From contig JARKPU010000013.1 in the NCBI GenBank assembly GCA_029975055.1, forward strand, positions 822,461 to 886,460: DNA of 64,000 nt. Direction: 5' to 3'. Below, piece by piece: positions 54,557 to 62,763 of this stretch (position 1 is its first letter; each line of letters starts with the position of its first letter). Below the pieces are notes generated by a model. It was given only the letters and a program-made list of their open reading frames with translations, did no database searches and was not told the DNA's origin. This DNA comes from Anaerolinea sp. Its GTDB lineage: Bacteria > Chloroflexota > Anaerolineae > Anaerolineales > Anaerolineaceae. Position numbers and translations under genes: made by a program.

Positions 54557-56917
54557 TTACCTCACAACAAAGTTCAATGTGCGCTCAGGCACATACACAA
54601 TGCGGACGATTTCCTTGCCTGCAAGCTGGCGAGCAACGGCCTCCTGAGCTTGCGCTCTTTTCACCACCGCCTCCTCGGCCTCGCCGGGTTGAACCTCCAG
54701 GGTGGCGCGCAGCTTGCCATTCACCTGGATGGCTACCACCAGCCCTTGCTCGAGCGCCAGGGAGGGGTCATCTTCAGGCCAGCGCTGCGCGTGCACACTG
54801 CCTTCCAGGCCCAGCATATTCCAGCAGCGCTCGGCCAGGAATGGCGCGAAGGGGGCAATGATCTTCACCAGGTTCGCCAGCTGGCCGCGGCTCAGGGCGC
54901 CCTTTTCTTCGGCCAGGCTGTTCAATGCTTCCATGCATTTTGCCACTGCCGTGTTGAACTTGATCGCCTCGATGTCGTTCCCAACCTGACGCGCAAGGCG
55001 GTTGACCAGCGCATCCATGCGCCGCGAACCGGCTTCATTCCGGCGGGCCTGCGCAGCGACGAACTGCTCAAAGCGGTCGAGGAAGCGCTTCACCCCGCGC
55101 ACAGCCCGCTCGCTCCAGGCCATAGTGGCATCATACGGGCCGATGAACATCAGATACACCCTCAGGCAGTCGGCGCCATATTTCGTCACGTATTCATCGG
55201 GGTTGATGACGTTCCCCCGGCTTTTCGACATGCGCTGCCCATCCGGCCCCAAAAGCACGCCGTGCGAGATGCGCCTGCGGTACGGCTCGGGGATCTCTTT
55301 GGGCACGGCGCCGATATCCCACAAGAATTGATAGATGAAGCGGGAATAGAGCAGGTGGAGCGTGTTGTGTTCATCGCCGCCCACGTATAAATCAACCGGC
55401 ATCCAGTAGCGCAGTTTCTCGATGTCGGCCAGGGCGCGGTCATTGCGCGGGTCGCAATAACGCAGGAAGTACCAGTCGCTGCCCGCCCAGTTCGGCATCG
55501 TATCCGTTTCCCGGCGGGCCGGGCCCCCGCACGATGGGCAGGTGGTGCGCACCCAATCGGTCGCGGCTGCCAGCGGCGATTCGCCCGAATCGGTCGGCTG
55601 GTATTTTTCGACCTCCGGCAAAACCACCGGCAGCTGGCTTTCGGGCACGGGCTTCCAGCCGCAGGCGGGGCAGTGAACCATCGGGATCGGTTCGCCCCAG
55701 TAACGCTGGCGGCTGAAGATCCAATCGCGCAGGTGATACGAAACCGCCCGCTCGCCGATGCCCTTCTCGCCCAGCCAGGTGATCGCCCGGCTGATTGCCT
55801 GGCTCACCGGCAACCCGTTCAAAGGGCCGGAATCGACCAGAACGCCCTCCATGCCCTCGTATGCCCGCGCGGAGAAGTCCCACCCTCCGGCGGGCTGCAC
55901 CACCACCTTGAGCGGAAGATCGAACTGCCTGGAGAATTCAAAATCGCGCTGGTCGTGAGCCGGCACGCCCATGATGGCCCCGCTGCCATAAGTGGGCAGC
56001 ACGAAATCGGAGATCCATACCGGGATTTCACCCCCGGTCGCCGGGTTGAGCGCCGTCAACCCGCTGAAGACGCCGCTCTTTTCGCGCCCGGTGTCCCCGC
56101 GCTCCAGATCGGATTTCTTCAGGCTGCGCTCGATATACGCGGCTATGTGCGGCTCAGTTTTGACGTGTTCGACGAGTGGATGCTCAGGCGCCAGGACGAT
56201 GAATGTGCTCCCCCATAGCGTGTCGGGCCGGGTGGTGAAGACCTCCAGGCTTTCGGGCAGCCCGCGGATCGGGAAGGTAATGCGCGCCCCCTCACTTTTG
56301 CCGATCCAGTTCACCTGCGCCATCTTCACTTTCTCGATGAATTCGGTCTGCTCAAGCCCGGCAAGCAGCCGCTCGGCATAGGCGGTGATTTTCACCACCC
56401 ATTGGCTGATCTTCCGGCGAACGACCTCGGTGCCGCAGCGCTCGCAGCGCCCTTCGATCACCTCTTCGTTGGCCAGCCCCACCTTATCTTTCGGGCACCA
56501 GTTGATAGGCATCTCTCGCTTCTCGGCCAGCCCATGCTCGAAGAGCTTGATGAAAATCCACTGCGTCCAGCGGTAATACTCGGGGTCGGTGGTAGAGAAC
56601 GACCGGTCCCAATCGAACGACAGGCCCATGGCGCTCATCTGGCGGGCATAGCGGGCGTTATTCTCGGCGGTCACGTCTTGCGGTTTACGCCCCGTCAGAA
56701 TGGCATAATTCTCCGTCGGGAGGCCAAAAGCATCGTAGCCGATCGGGAACAGCACGTTATACCCCTGCATGCGCCGGTAGCGCGCGATCACATCTCCCCC
56801 GGTGAAGGTGAACGCGTGCCCCACATGAAGCCCATACCCGGATGGATAGGGGAATTCCACCAGCACATAAGCCTTTTTTGCCGAACCAAAATCGATTCCG
56901 CGGTAGAACTCTTCCAC
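54557..56917 (-). CDS. leuS: Leucyl-tRNA synthetase
   Basis: A 786-residue class I synthetase charging tRNA-Leu. The start is GTG at 56917 with AGGAGGT four to five bases upstream; the frame is open further upstream but holds no better start. The HIGH motif is HVGH at 31-34 and the KMSKS motif is RMSKS. The CP1 editing domain has TTRPDTLWGSTF and GVPAHDQRDFEF, and zinc-like cysteine pairs occur in CPKDK with CERCG and in CPACG with CPSCG. The N-terminal helix that normally precedes the YVLxxFPYPSG strand is largely missing (30 residues before HVGH, against 48 in E. coli). FDWDRSFSTTDPEYYRWTQW and LPTENYAI recall LeuRS of Patescibacteria more than the usual LPAEN type. TATACT is the only -10-like element upstream. 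Confidence 0.93.
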   Translation of the reverse strand: MEEFYRGIDFGSAKKAYVLVEFPYPSGYGLHVGHAFTFTGGDVIARYRRMQGYNVLFPIGYDAFGLPTENYAILTGRKPQDVTAENNARYARQMSAMGLSFDWDRSFSTTDPEYYRWTQWIFIKLFEHGLAEKREMPINWCPKDKVGLANEEVIEGRCERCGTEVVRRKISQWVVKITAYAERLLAGLEQTEFIEKVKMAQVNWIGKSEGARITFPIRGLPESLEVFTTRPDTLWGSTFIVLAPEHPLVEHVKTEPHIAAYIERSLKKSDLERGDTGREKSGVFSGLTALNPATGGEIPVWISDFVLPTYGSGAIMGVPAHDQRDFEFSRQFDLPLKVVVQPAGGWDFSARAYEGMEGVLVDSGPLNGLPVSQAISRAITWLGEKGIGERAVSYHLRDWIFSRQRYWGEPIPMVHCPACGWKPVPESQLPVVLPEVEKYQPTDSGESPLAAATDWVRTTCPSCGGPARRETDTMPNWAGSDWYFLRYCDPRNDRALADIEKLRYWMPVDLYVGGDEHNTLHLLYSRFIYQFLWDIGAVPKEIPEPYRRRISHGVLLGPDGQRMSKSRGNVINPDEYVTKYGADCLRVYLMFIGPYDATMAWSERAVRGVKRFLDRFEQFVAAQARRNEAGSRRMDALVNRLARQVGNDIEAIKFNTAVAKCMEALNSLAEEKGALSRGQLANLVKIIAPFAPFLAERCWNMLGLEGSVHAQRWPEDDPSLALEQGLVVAIQVNGKLRATLEVQPGEAEEAVVKRAQAQEAVARQLAGKEIVRIVYVPERTLNFVVR

Positions 56918-57002
56918 CTGACCTCCTGGCGACCTCAAGTCGCGGGGCGGCAGCGCCCGTTCGATAGACTCTTCAGCAAAGTATAGTTGATTTAACCATC
57001 CA

Positions 57003-57011
57003 TGCTATAAT
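57003..57011 (+). promoter_or_regulatory. Extended -10 promoter of the zinc-ribbon membrane protein gene
   Basis: TGcTATAAT is an extended, perfect -10. TTGATT lies upstream but with only 13 bases between, so the extended element probably carries the promoter. GGAG (57020-57023) precedes the ATG at 57030 by 6 bases. Confidence 0.65.
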
Positions 57012-57029
57012 TTTTTTGCGGAGTCTTCC

Positions 57030-57578
57030 ATGACCCTAAACCCTGCCACCATCAGCAACATCATCCTCATCGCCACCGGGTTCGCGGCTGCCTTCGCGGC
57101 CGCCCTGTGGCTGAGCCTGATCATCTGGACGTACCGCGACATCCGCCGCCGCGCGCGCGACCCGCTCGTGCGCATCCTGGCGGTGCTGGTGGTCGCCATT
57201 CTTTTCCTGCCCGGCGTGCTGGTGTACCTCATCCTCCGCCCGCCGCGCACCCAGGAAGAGGAATTCCAGCAGACCCTCGAAGAAGAGGCTTTGCTCGCTT
57301 CCATCGAAGAGTCGAGCCTCTGCCCTGGCTGCGGGCGGCGCGTGCAGGAAGATTGGGTGGCCTGCCCAAGCTGCTACACACGCCTGAAGAAGCCCTGCCA
57401 CCAATGCGGCAAGGCCATCGAACTGGCCTGGAACCTCTGCCCCTACTGCGGCACCCCGGCCCCCGGCATGCGCCGCGACGTGTTGAATATTGACGACGCC
57501 ATGCGCAACCTGAGCGGAGATGCGGTATCTGAAGGAGAAACCGGCGCAGGCATCGACCCGGCCAACGACAATTTCTAA
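57030..57578 (+). CDS. Membrane-anchored double zinc-ribbon protein
   Basis: A 182-residue protein. Two N-terminal helices (about 8-33 and 46-68, separated by YRDIRRRARDP) are followed by an acidic stretch (EEEFQQTLEEEALLASIEE) and a DZANK-type double zinc ribbon: CPGCGRRVQEDWVACPSC, then CHQCGKAIELAWNLCPYCG. The tail is acidic. Such proteins are widespread in Chloroflexota without known function; the zinc ribbons probably face the cytoplasm and bind a protein partner. It is the first gene of the plus-strand run to the window end, divergent from leuS. Confidence 0.8.
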   Translation: MTLNPATISNIILIATGFAAAFAAALWLSLIIWTYRDIRRRARDPLVRILAVLVVAILFLPGVLVYLILRPPRTQEEEFQQTLEEEALLASIEESSLCPGCGRRVQEDWVACPSCYTRLKKPCHQCGKAIELAWNLCPYCGTPAPGMRRDVLNIDDAMRNLSGDAVSEGETGAGIDPANDNF

Positions 57579-57594
57579 ATACAGGTAAACATCT

Positions 57595-58452
57595 ATGTAT
57601 CGCATTGCCCCGCTCGACCCGATCGATTACCTCATCATCGGCCATGTCACCCAAGATATCACCCCCAACGGCCTCACCCTGGGCGGGACGGCTTCGTATT
57701 CCTCGCTGACCGCGCGCGCCCTTGGGCTGCGGGTGGGCATCGTCACCGCCTGCGATACCTGCATCGGCGCAGGAGAACTCGATTCCATCCCCGTGGCCGG
57801 GCTGCGCTCGCTGGAAACGACCACCTTCGAAAACCTGCAAACCCCGGGCGGCCGCGTGCAGATCATCCATAAAGTTGCGCCCAGCCTCCACGTCTCGCTC
57901 GTGCCGGAGCATTGGCGCAGCGCGCCGATCGTCCACCTGGCCCCGGTGGCCAACGAGGTGGACCCCGGCCTGGTGCGCGCCTTTCCGAACTCGCTCATCG
58001 GCCTCACGCCCCAGGGGTGGATGCGCGCCTGGGACGGCGACGGGCGGGTGCACTTCACCGGCTGGCTGGAAGCCGGCTTTGTCCTCGAACAATCCACCGC
58101 GGCGGTGCTCAGCATCGAAGACGTACAAAACGACGAGAGCTACATCGAGGAATTTTCATCCCACATCCGCATCCTGGCCGTCACCGAAGGGGCGAACGGC
58201 GCCCGCATCTATTGGAATGGCGACGTGCGCCGCTTCAGGCCTCCGCAATTGCTGGAGGTTGACCCGACCGGTTCGGGCGATATCTTCGCGGCAGCATTCT
58301 TCACCCGCCTGTACACCACGCGCGACCCCTGGGAAGCCGGGCGGTTTGCCACCAACCTGGCCGCCTACAGCGTCACCCGCCGCGGCCTGGAAGGCATCCC
58401 GACCGCCGACGAGGTGCAGGCCTGCCTGACCGAAATCATTGAGAAACCCTGA
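57595..58452 (+). CDS. PfkB-family carbohydrate kinase
   Basis: A 285-residue ribokinase-fold protein. The N-terminal LIIGHVTQDITPNG and LGGTASYSS replace the usual GG-containing sugar-binding motif, and the catalytic motif DPTGSGDIFAAAF near residue 222 carries the conserved Asp base (GSGD). It is shorter than typical ribokinases (about 310) and lacks an obvious lid insertion. The substrate sugar or nucleoside is not evident. AGGT lies before the ATG, and it ends 5 bases before parA, so it is probably co-transcribed with parAB. Confidence 0.85.
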   Translation: MYRIAPLDPIDYLIIGHVTQDITPNGLTLGGTASYSSLTARALGLRVGIVTACDTCIGAGELDSIPVAGLRSLETTTFENLQTPGGRVQIIHKVAPSLHVSLVPEHWRSAPIVHLAPVANEVDPGLVRAFPNSLIGLTPQGWMRAWDGDGRVHFTGWLEAGFVLEQSTAAVLSIEDVQNDESYIEEFSSHIRILAVTEGANGARIYWNGDVRRFRPPQLLEVDPTGSGDIFAAAFFTRLYTTRDPWEAGRFATNLAAYSVTRRGLEGIPTADEVQACLTEIIEKP

Positions 58453-58457
58453 GGCTT

Positions 58458-59249
58458 ATGGCGCGCATCTATTCGCTGGTCAACCAGAAGGGCGGGGTGG
58501 GTAAAACCACTTCGGCGATCAACCTGGGAGCTTACCTGGGCTATTTTGGGCAGCGCGTGCTGCTGGTGGACCTGGACCCCCAGGCAAATGCCACCTCGTC
58601 ACTCGGCGTGGATAAGAACACCGTGCGCCAGGGAACCTACGAGGTGCTCATCGGGCAATCTCCGCTCGCGGCGCAGATTTTACACAACCCGCGCCTGAAG
58701 ATCTCACTGCTGCCCTCCTCGCCGGCCCTGGCGGGCGCGGAGATCGAGCTGGTTGACCTCGCCCACCGCGAATCGCGCCTGCGCGAAGTGCTCGAGCCGG
58801 TCGCCGACCGCTACAACTACATCCTCATCGACTGCCCTCCCTCGCTGGGCCTGCTGACGGTGAACGGCCTGCTGGCGGCGAAAGACGGGGTGATCATCCC
58901 CGTGCAATGCGAATACCTCGCCCTGGAAGGCCTGGGCCAGTTGACGCAAACGATCAACCGCGTGCGCAGCTCGCTCTTCCCGTCCTTGAGCATCCGCGGC
59001 GTCATCCTCACCATGTACGATGGACGCACCCGCCTGGCCACCGACGTGGTCGCCGAGGTGCGGCGTTACTTCCCCGACCAGGTCTTCCAATCCGTCATCC
59101 CGCGCAGCATCCGCCTGGCCGAAGCGCCTTCTTACGGCAAGCCGATTTCGCTCTACGCGCCCGATTCGGTAGCCGCGCGGGCTTATGAAGCCCTGGCGAG
59201 GGAAATTCTCGATTACGATGGAGTTCACATCCCGCAGTTCGCGGGGTGA
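58458..59249 (+). CDS. parA: Chromosome partitioning ATPase ParA (Soj)
   Basis: A 263-residue Walker-type ParA. The deviant P-loop is NQKGGVGKTTSAINLG (9-24), followed by LVDLDPQANATSSLG, Walker B-like ILIDCPPSLGLL and the conserved VQCEYLALEG. There is no N-terminal helix-turn-helix extension, so it belongs to the short chromosomal Soj type. It precedes parB by 13 bases. ParA binds DNA non-specifically as an ATP dimer and is released by ParB. Confidence 0.95.
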   Translation: MARIYSLVNQKGGVGKTTSAINLGAYLGYFGQRVLLVDLDPQANATSSLGVDKNTVRQGTYEVLIGQSPLAAQILHNPRLKISLLPSSPALAGAEIELVDLAHRESRLREVLEPVADRYNYILIDCPPSLGLLTVNGLLAAKDGVIIPVQCEYLALEGLGQLTQTINRVRSSLFPSLSIRGVILTMYDGRTRLATDVVAEVRRYFPDQVFQSVIPRSIRLAEAPSYGKPISLYAPDSVAARAYEALAREILDYDGVHIPQFAG

Positions 59250-59262
59250 GCGAGGTGTGCGC

Positions 59263-60117
59263 ATGGCCAAAAAAGGTGGATTGGGCAGGGGGTTAGAGGC
59301 ATTGATTCCGGGTGAGAACGGGGTCAAAGTTACCGGGATGACCTACCTGCCCACCGAACGCGTGCTCCCCAACCCGCGCCAGCCGCGCGCGGAGGTGGAA
59401 GATGCCTCCCTGGCCGAACTGGCCGAATCGATCCGCGAGCACGGTGTGCTCCAGCCGCTCATCGTCTCCGCCGAACCGGGCAGTGAGGATTACATTCTCA
59501 TCGCCGGTGAGCGCCGGTTGCGCGCCGCCCGCATGGCGGGCCTGACCCAGGTGCCGGCCATCGTGCGCCAGGTGAGCGACCAGGAACGCCTCGAGCTGGC
59601 TTTGATCGAAAACATTCAGCGCGCCGACTTAAGCCCTCTCGAAACTGCCGAAGCCTACCAGCAGCTTGCGGAGGAGTTCGGCATGCACCACGATGAAATT
59701 GCCGCCCGCGTTGGCAAGAGCCGCGAAGCCGTCTCGAATACGCTGCGCCTGCTCAAGCTGCCCCCCGAAGCGAAGGACGCACTGCGCTCGGGCCAGATCA
59801 GCGAAGGCCACGCGCGCGCCCTGCTCAGTCTGGAAGATCACCCTGCTGCGCAGGTTTCGGCCCTTAAAACAATCCTCGAGCACAGGCTCTCGGTGCGCCA
59901 GGCCGAAGAGCTGGTGAAGATGCTCAAAGGCGAACGCCCGCCCCCCAAGCCGCCCAAGGCTGCCCCGCCCGAAAATACTGCGAACGAAGAAAGCCTGCGC
60001 GGTTACCTGGGCACCCGGGTTGCGCTCCGGCATGGCAAAGGGGGAGGCTCGGTCGTCATTTATTACTTCAGCGACGAAGAGTTGAACAGCCTGCTTTCCA
60101 AGATCATCAAGGATTGA
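59263..60117 (+). CDS. parB: Chromosome partitioning protein ParB (Spo0J)
   Basis: A 284-residue ParB CTPase clamp. The start at 59263 gives MAKKGGLGRGLEALIPG, the ParA-interacting N-terminal peptide typical of Spo0J, and AGGTG lies upstream. The CTP-binding motif GERRLRAARMAGL, the LIENIQRADLSPLETAEAYQQL region, the helix-turn-helix (HHDEIAARVGKSREAVSNTLRLL) and the C-terminal dimer domain follow. No parS site matching the usual 16-bp palindrome is seen in this window. Confidence 0.95.
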   Translation: MAKKGGLGRGLEALIPGENGVKVTGMTYLPTERVLPNPRQPRAEVEDASLAELAESIREHGVLQPLIVSAEPGSEDYILIAGERRLRAARMAGLTQVPAIVRQVSDQERLELALIENIQRADLSPLETAEAYQQLAEEFGMHHDEIAARVGKSREAVSNTLRLLKLPPEAKDALRSGQISEGHARALLSLEDHPAAQVSALKTILEHRLSVRQAEELVKMLKGERPPPKPPKAAPPENTANEESLRGYLGTRVALRHGKGGGSVVIYYFSDEELNSLLSKIIKD

Positions 60118-60123
60118 CCTTTC

Positions 60124-61725
60124 ATGCTCATCCTTTTTAATGGGCGCATTTTCACCAACCAGGCGGGCAAACCCGAGGTCTCTGCCCTGGCCATCGACCA
60201 CGGGCAGGTCATTGCCGCCGGCGATCTGGCCGAAGCCGAAGCCGCCGGGCAGGGCTGCACCGGCCTTGAGCGCTTCGACCTGCGCGGGCGCACCGTCTGG
60301 CCCGGGTTGACCGATTCGCACATTCATTTGCAATATTATTCGCTCAGCCTGGCCCAGGTGGATTGCGAAACCTCCACCCGCGCCGAATGCCTGCGGCGGC
60401 TGGCCGAGCGCGCGCGCAGCACCGCGCCTGGCAGATGGGTGCGCGGGTACGGCTTCAACCAGAACAACTGGCCCGAGGGCTACGGCTCGCGCCACGACCT
60501 CGATGCCGCCGCTCCCCATAACCCGGTCTTCCTCATCTCCAAATCGGTGCATGCCGGCTGGGCCAATTCTGAAGCGCTGCGCCTGGCAGGGATCGACGCT
60601 TCGACGCCCGACCCGGAAAACGGCAGAATCGTGCGCGACGCCTCGGGCAACCCGACCGGCATCCTGCTCGAAGCAGCCATGCAGCTGGTGGAAGGGATCA
60701 TCCCCTCTCCCGGCGTGGAGGAACTTGCCGCGGCGATCCGCGAAGCGCAACGCATCTTGTGGAGCCTTGGGATCACCGGCGTGCACGATTACGACCGTGC
60801 GCTGTGTTTTTCGGCGCTGCAATGGCTCGATGCCTCCGGCGAACTGCGCCTGCGCGTGCTGAAGAGCATCCCCCTCGAGCAGCTTCCCCAGGCCGTATCT
60901 CTGGGGCTGCGCAGCGGCTTCGGCAGCCGGTTTTTGCGCGTCGGCCCGGTGAAGCTCTTCGCCGATGGCGCGCTTGGCCCTCAAACTGCCGCCATGCTCC
61001 AACCCTACGAAGGCGAAGGGAGCGGCACCGGCCTGTTGTTCCTCGACCGCGAGCAGATTTTCGAGCACGGCCAGCTTGCGGCATCCGGCGGAATCAACAT
61101 GGCCGTCCATGCGATCGGCGATCGCGCCAACCACGAGGTCTTGCAAGGCTATGCGCAGTTGCGCAACTTCGAGCGCCGCCACGGCCTGCCCCACTTGCGC
61201 CACCGCATCGAGCACGTCCAGTGCATCCACCCAGATGACCTCCACCGCCTGGCCGAGCTGGATGTGATTGCCTCCGTCCAGCCCATCCATGCTACCTCCG
61301 ATATGCTCATGGCCGACCGATTCTGGGGGGCTCGCTCCGCGGGCGCTTATGCCTACCGCTCGCTCCTCCAGGCCGGCACACACCTCACGTTTGGTTCGGA
61401 CGCACCTGTCGAATCGCCCAACCCATGGCTGGGCCTGCACGCCGCCGTCACCCGTCGTCGGCCGGATGGCTCGCCTGCGCCGGAAGGCTGGTACCCCGCC
61501 CAGCGCCTGCGCCTGGAAGAAGCCGTGCAGGGCTACACCACCGGGCCCGCTTACGCTGCCGGCCTCGAAGCGCGCCAGGGCCGCCTGGCACCCGGCTTCG
61601 ACGCCGACCTGATCGTTCTCGACCAAAACCCGTTCGACCTGCCGCCGCAAGGCCTGCACACCCTCCGCCCCGCGGCGACGATGATCGCGGGCGAATGGGT
61701 CTGGCAGAGAGAAGAGACCGCATGA
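60124..61725 (+). CDS. YtcJ-like amidohydrolase
   Basis: A 533-residue metal-dependent hydrolase of the amidohydrolase superfamily, amidohydro_3 group. The metal-binding HxH is in GLTDSHIHLQ, further ligand histidines are in NMAVHAIGDRANH and RIEHVQCI, and the catalytic aspartate is in FGSDAPVESPNPW. Its relatives hydrolyse N-formyl or N-acyl amides, but substrates are mostly unknown. There is no signal peptide. It begins 6 bases after parB and overlaps the next kinase gene by four bases (ATGA), so it is part of the same transcript. Confidence 0.9.
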   Translation: MLILFNGRIFTNQAGKPEVSALAIDHGQVIAAGDLAEAEAAGQGCTGLERFDLRGRTVWPGLTDSHIHLQYYSLSLAQVDCETSTRAECLRRLAERARSTAPGRWVRGYGFNQNNWPEGYGSRHDLDAAAPHNPVFLISKSVHAGWANSEALRLAGIDASTPDPENGRIVRDASGNPTGILLEAAMQLVEGIIPSPGVEELAAAIREAQRILWSLGITGVHDYDRALCFSALQWLDASGELRLRVLKSIPLEQLPQAVSLGLRSGFGSRFLRVGPVKLFADGALGPQTAAMLQPYEGEGSGTGLLFLDREQIFEHGQLAASGGINMAVHAIGDRANHEVLQGYAQLRNFERRHGLPHLRHRIEHVQCIHPDDLHRLAELDVIASVQPIHATSDMLMADRFWGARSAGAYAYRSLLQAGTHLTFGSDAPVESPNPWLGLHAAVTRRRPDGSPAPEGWYPAQRLRLEEAVQGYTTGPAYAAGLEARQGRLAPGFDADLIVLDQNPFDLPPQGLHTLRPAATMIAGEWVWQREETA

Positions 61726-62750
61726 CAACCACCGCCGGCACCACCGGACCCCTCACCCCCGAAGTCCTGGTGCCTCGCCTGGGTGAATACCTGGTGGAGA
61801 AGGGCCTGATCACCCGCGAGCAGCTTGACTTAGCCTTGAAGCAACAGGAGAGGCTGCGCCGGACGATCGGCACGCGCCCTATCGGCCATATCCTCGTCGA
61901 TATGGGTTTCATCACCCAATCCGTTTTGGATGCCGCCACGACCGAGCAGTTGATCCAGTTCCGCTCGGCGCTGGAAGAAGCCAACGAGCAGCTCGAAAGG
62001 CGCGTGCGCGAGCGCACGATGGAGCTGCAGACCGCCCTGCAGCAGCTTTCATCCCTCAATGAGTTGAAAGCCAACCTGGTGGCGAACATTTCCCATGAGC
62101 TGCGCACCCCCTTGACACACCTCAAAGGCTATCTCGACTTGCTGGTCGAGGGCGATTTTGGCCCACTTAACGAAGAGCAGCTGAATGTGCTCGGCATCAT
62201 CCAGCGCTCGGCAGAACGCCTCGGCAACCTGATCGAAGACCTGATCCAGTTCTCGGTGAGCGAACGCAACCAGGTGTACCTGCACATCTCGCCCTGCGAC
62301 CTGCGTGAGATGGTCCGTTCGGTGTATAAGCGCAATATTTCCAAAGCCCGCGATCACCAGGTGGAGCTCAATTTACAGGTGCCCAGCCAGCCCGTGCTGG
62401 TAGACGCCGACCTGGAGAAAATTTCCTGGGTGCTCATGCAGCTGGTCGATAACGCAATTAAGTTCACCACGCCGGGTGGCAAGGTGACTCTTCTGGCCAC
62501 CTGCGAAGACAGCTTCGTTCACTTCCAGGTCTGCGACACGGGCATTGGCATTCCTGAAGACCGGCTGGCGCAGATCTTCGAGCCGTTCTACCAGCTCGAT
62601 GGAAGCTCAACGCGGAAAGCCGGCGGTACCGGCCTGGGGCTGGCCCTGGCCCGCCGCATCGTCGAGGCTCACGGCTCGGTGATCCACGTCTATTCAGAGG
62701 TGGGCAAAGGCAGCCAGTTCGAATTCTTGTTGAAGAGCCATCCGTCCTGA
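61722..62750 (+). CDS. Histidine kinase with MshEN-like N-terminal domain
   Basis: A 342-residue soluble kinase. The start at 61722 is fixed by the four-base overlap with the amidohydrolase stop. Residues 17-85 hold two tandem copies of the MshEN motif: RLGEYLVEKGLITREQLDLA followed by LKQQ, and then IGHILVDMGFITQSVLDAA followed by TTEQ. In MshE-type ATPases this motif binds cyclic di-GMP. A coiled coil (about 85-115) leads to His125 in NISHELRTPLTHLKGY, and the ATPase domain has DNAIKFTTPGG, DTGIGIPED and GTGLGLALARR. The first motif copy fits the consensus fully and the second with conservative changes, so nucleotide binding is a reasonable prediction. Confidence 0.88.
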   Translation: MTTTAGTTGPLTPEVLVPRLGEYLVEKGLITREQLDLALKQQERLRRTIGTRPIGHILVDMGFITQSVLDAATTEQLIQFRSALEEANEQLERRVRERTMELQTALQQLSSLNELKANLVANISHELRTPLTHLKGYLDLLVEGDFGPLNEEQLNVLGIIQRSAERLGNLIEDLIQFSVSERNQVYLHISPCDLREMVRSVYKRNISKARDHQVELNLQVPSQPVLVDADLEKISWVLMQLVDNAIKFTTPGGKVTLLATCEDSFVHFQVCDTGIGIPEDRLAQIFEPFYQLDGSSTRKAGGTGLGLALARRIVEAHGSVIHVYSEVGKGSQFEFLLKSHPS

Positions 62751-62763
62751 GGCAGAGGGGTAT

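Noticed and set aside
58458..60117. Replication origin near parAB
   Set aside because: No dnaA, dnaN, rnpA or gidB nearby, no parS palindrome and no cluster of DnaA boxes. A single near-match (TTATCCACG around 2807) lies inside the gyrA tail and is not informative.
59629..61728. 699-codon minus-strand open frame across parB and the amidohydrolase
   Set aside because: It mirrors two clearly conserved plus-strand genes and has no recognisable motifs or upstream signals.
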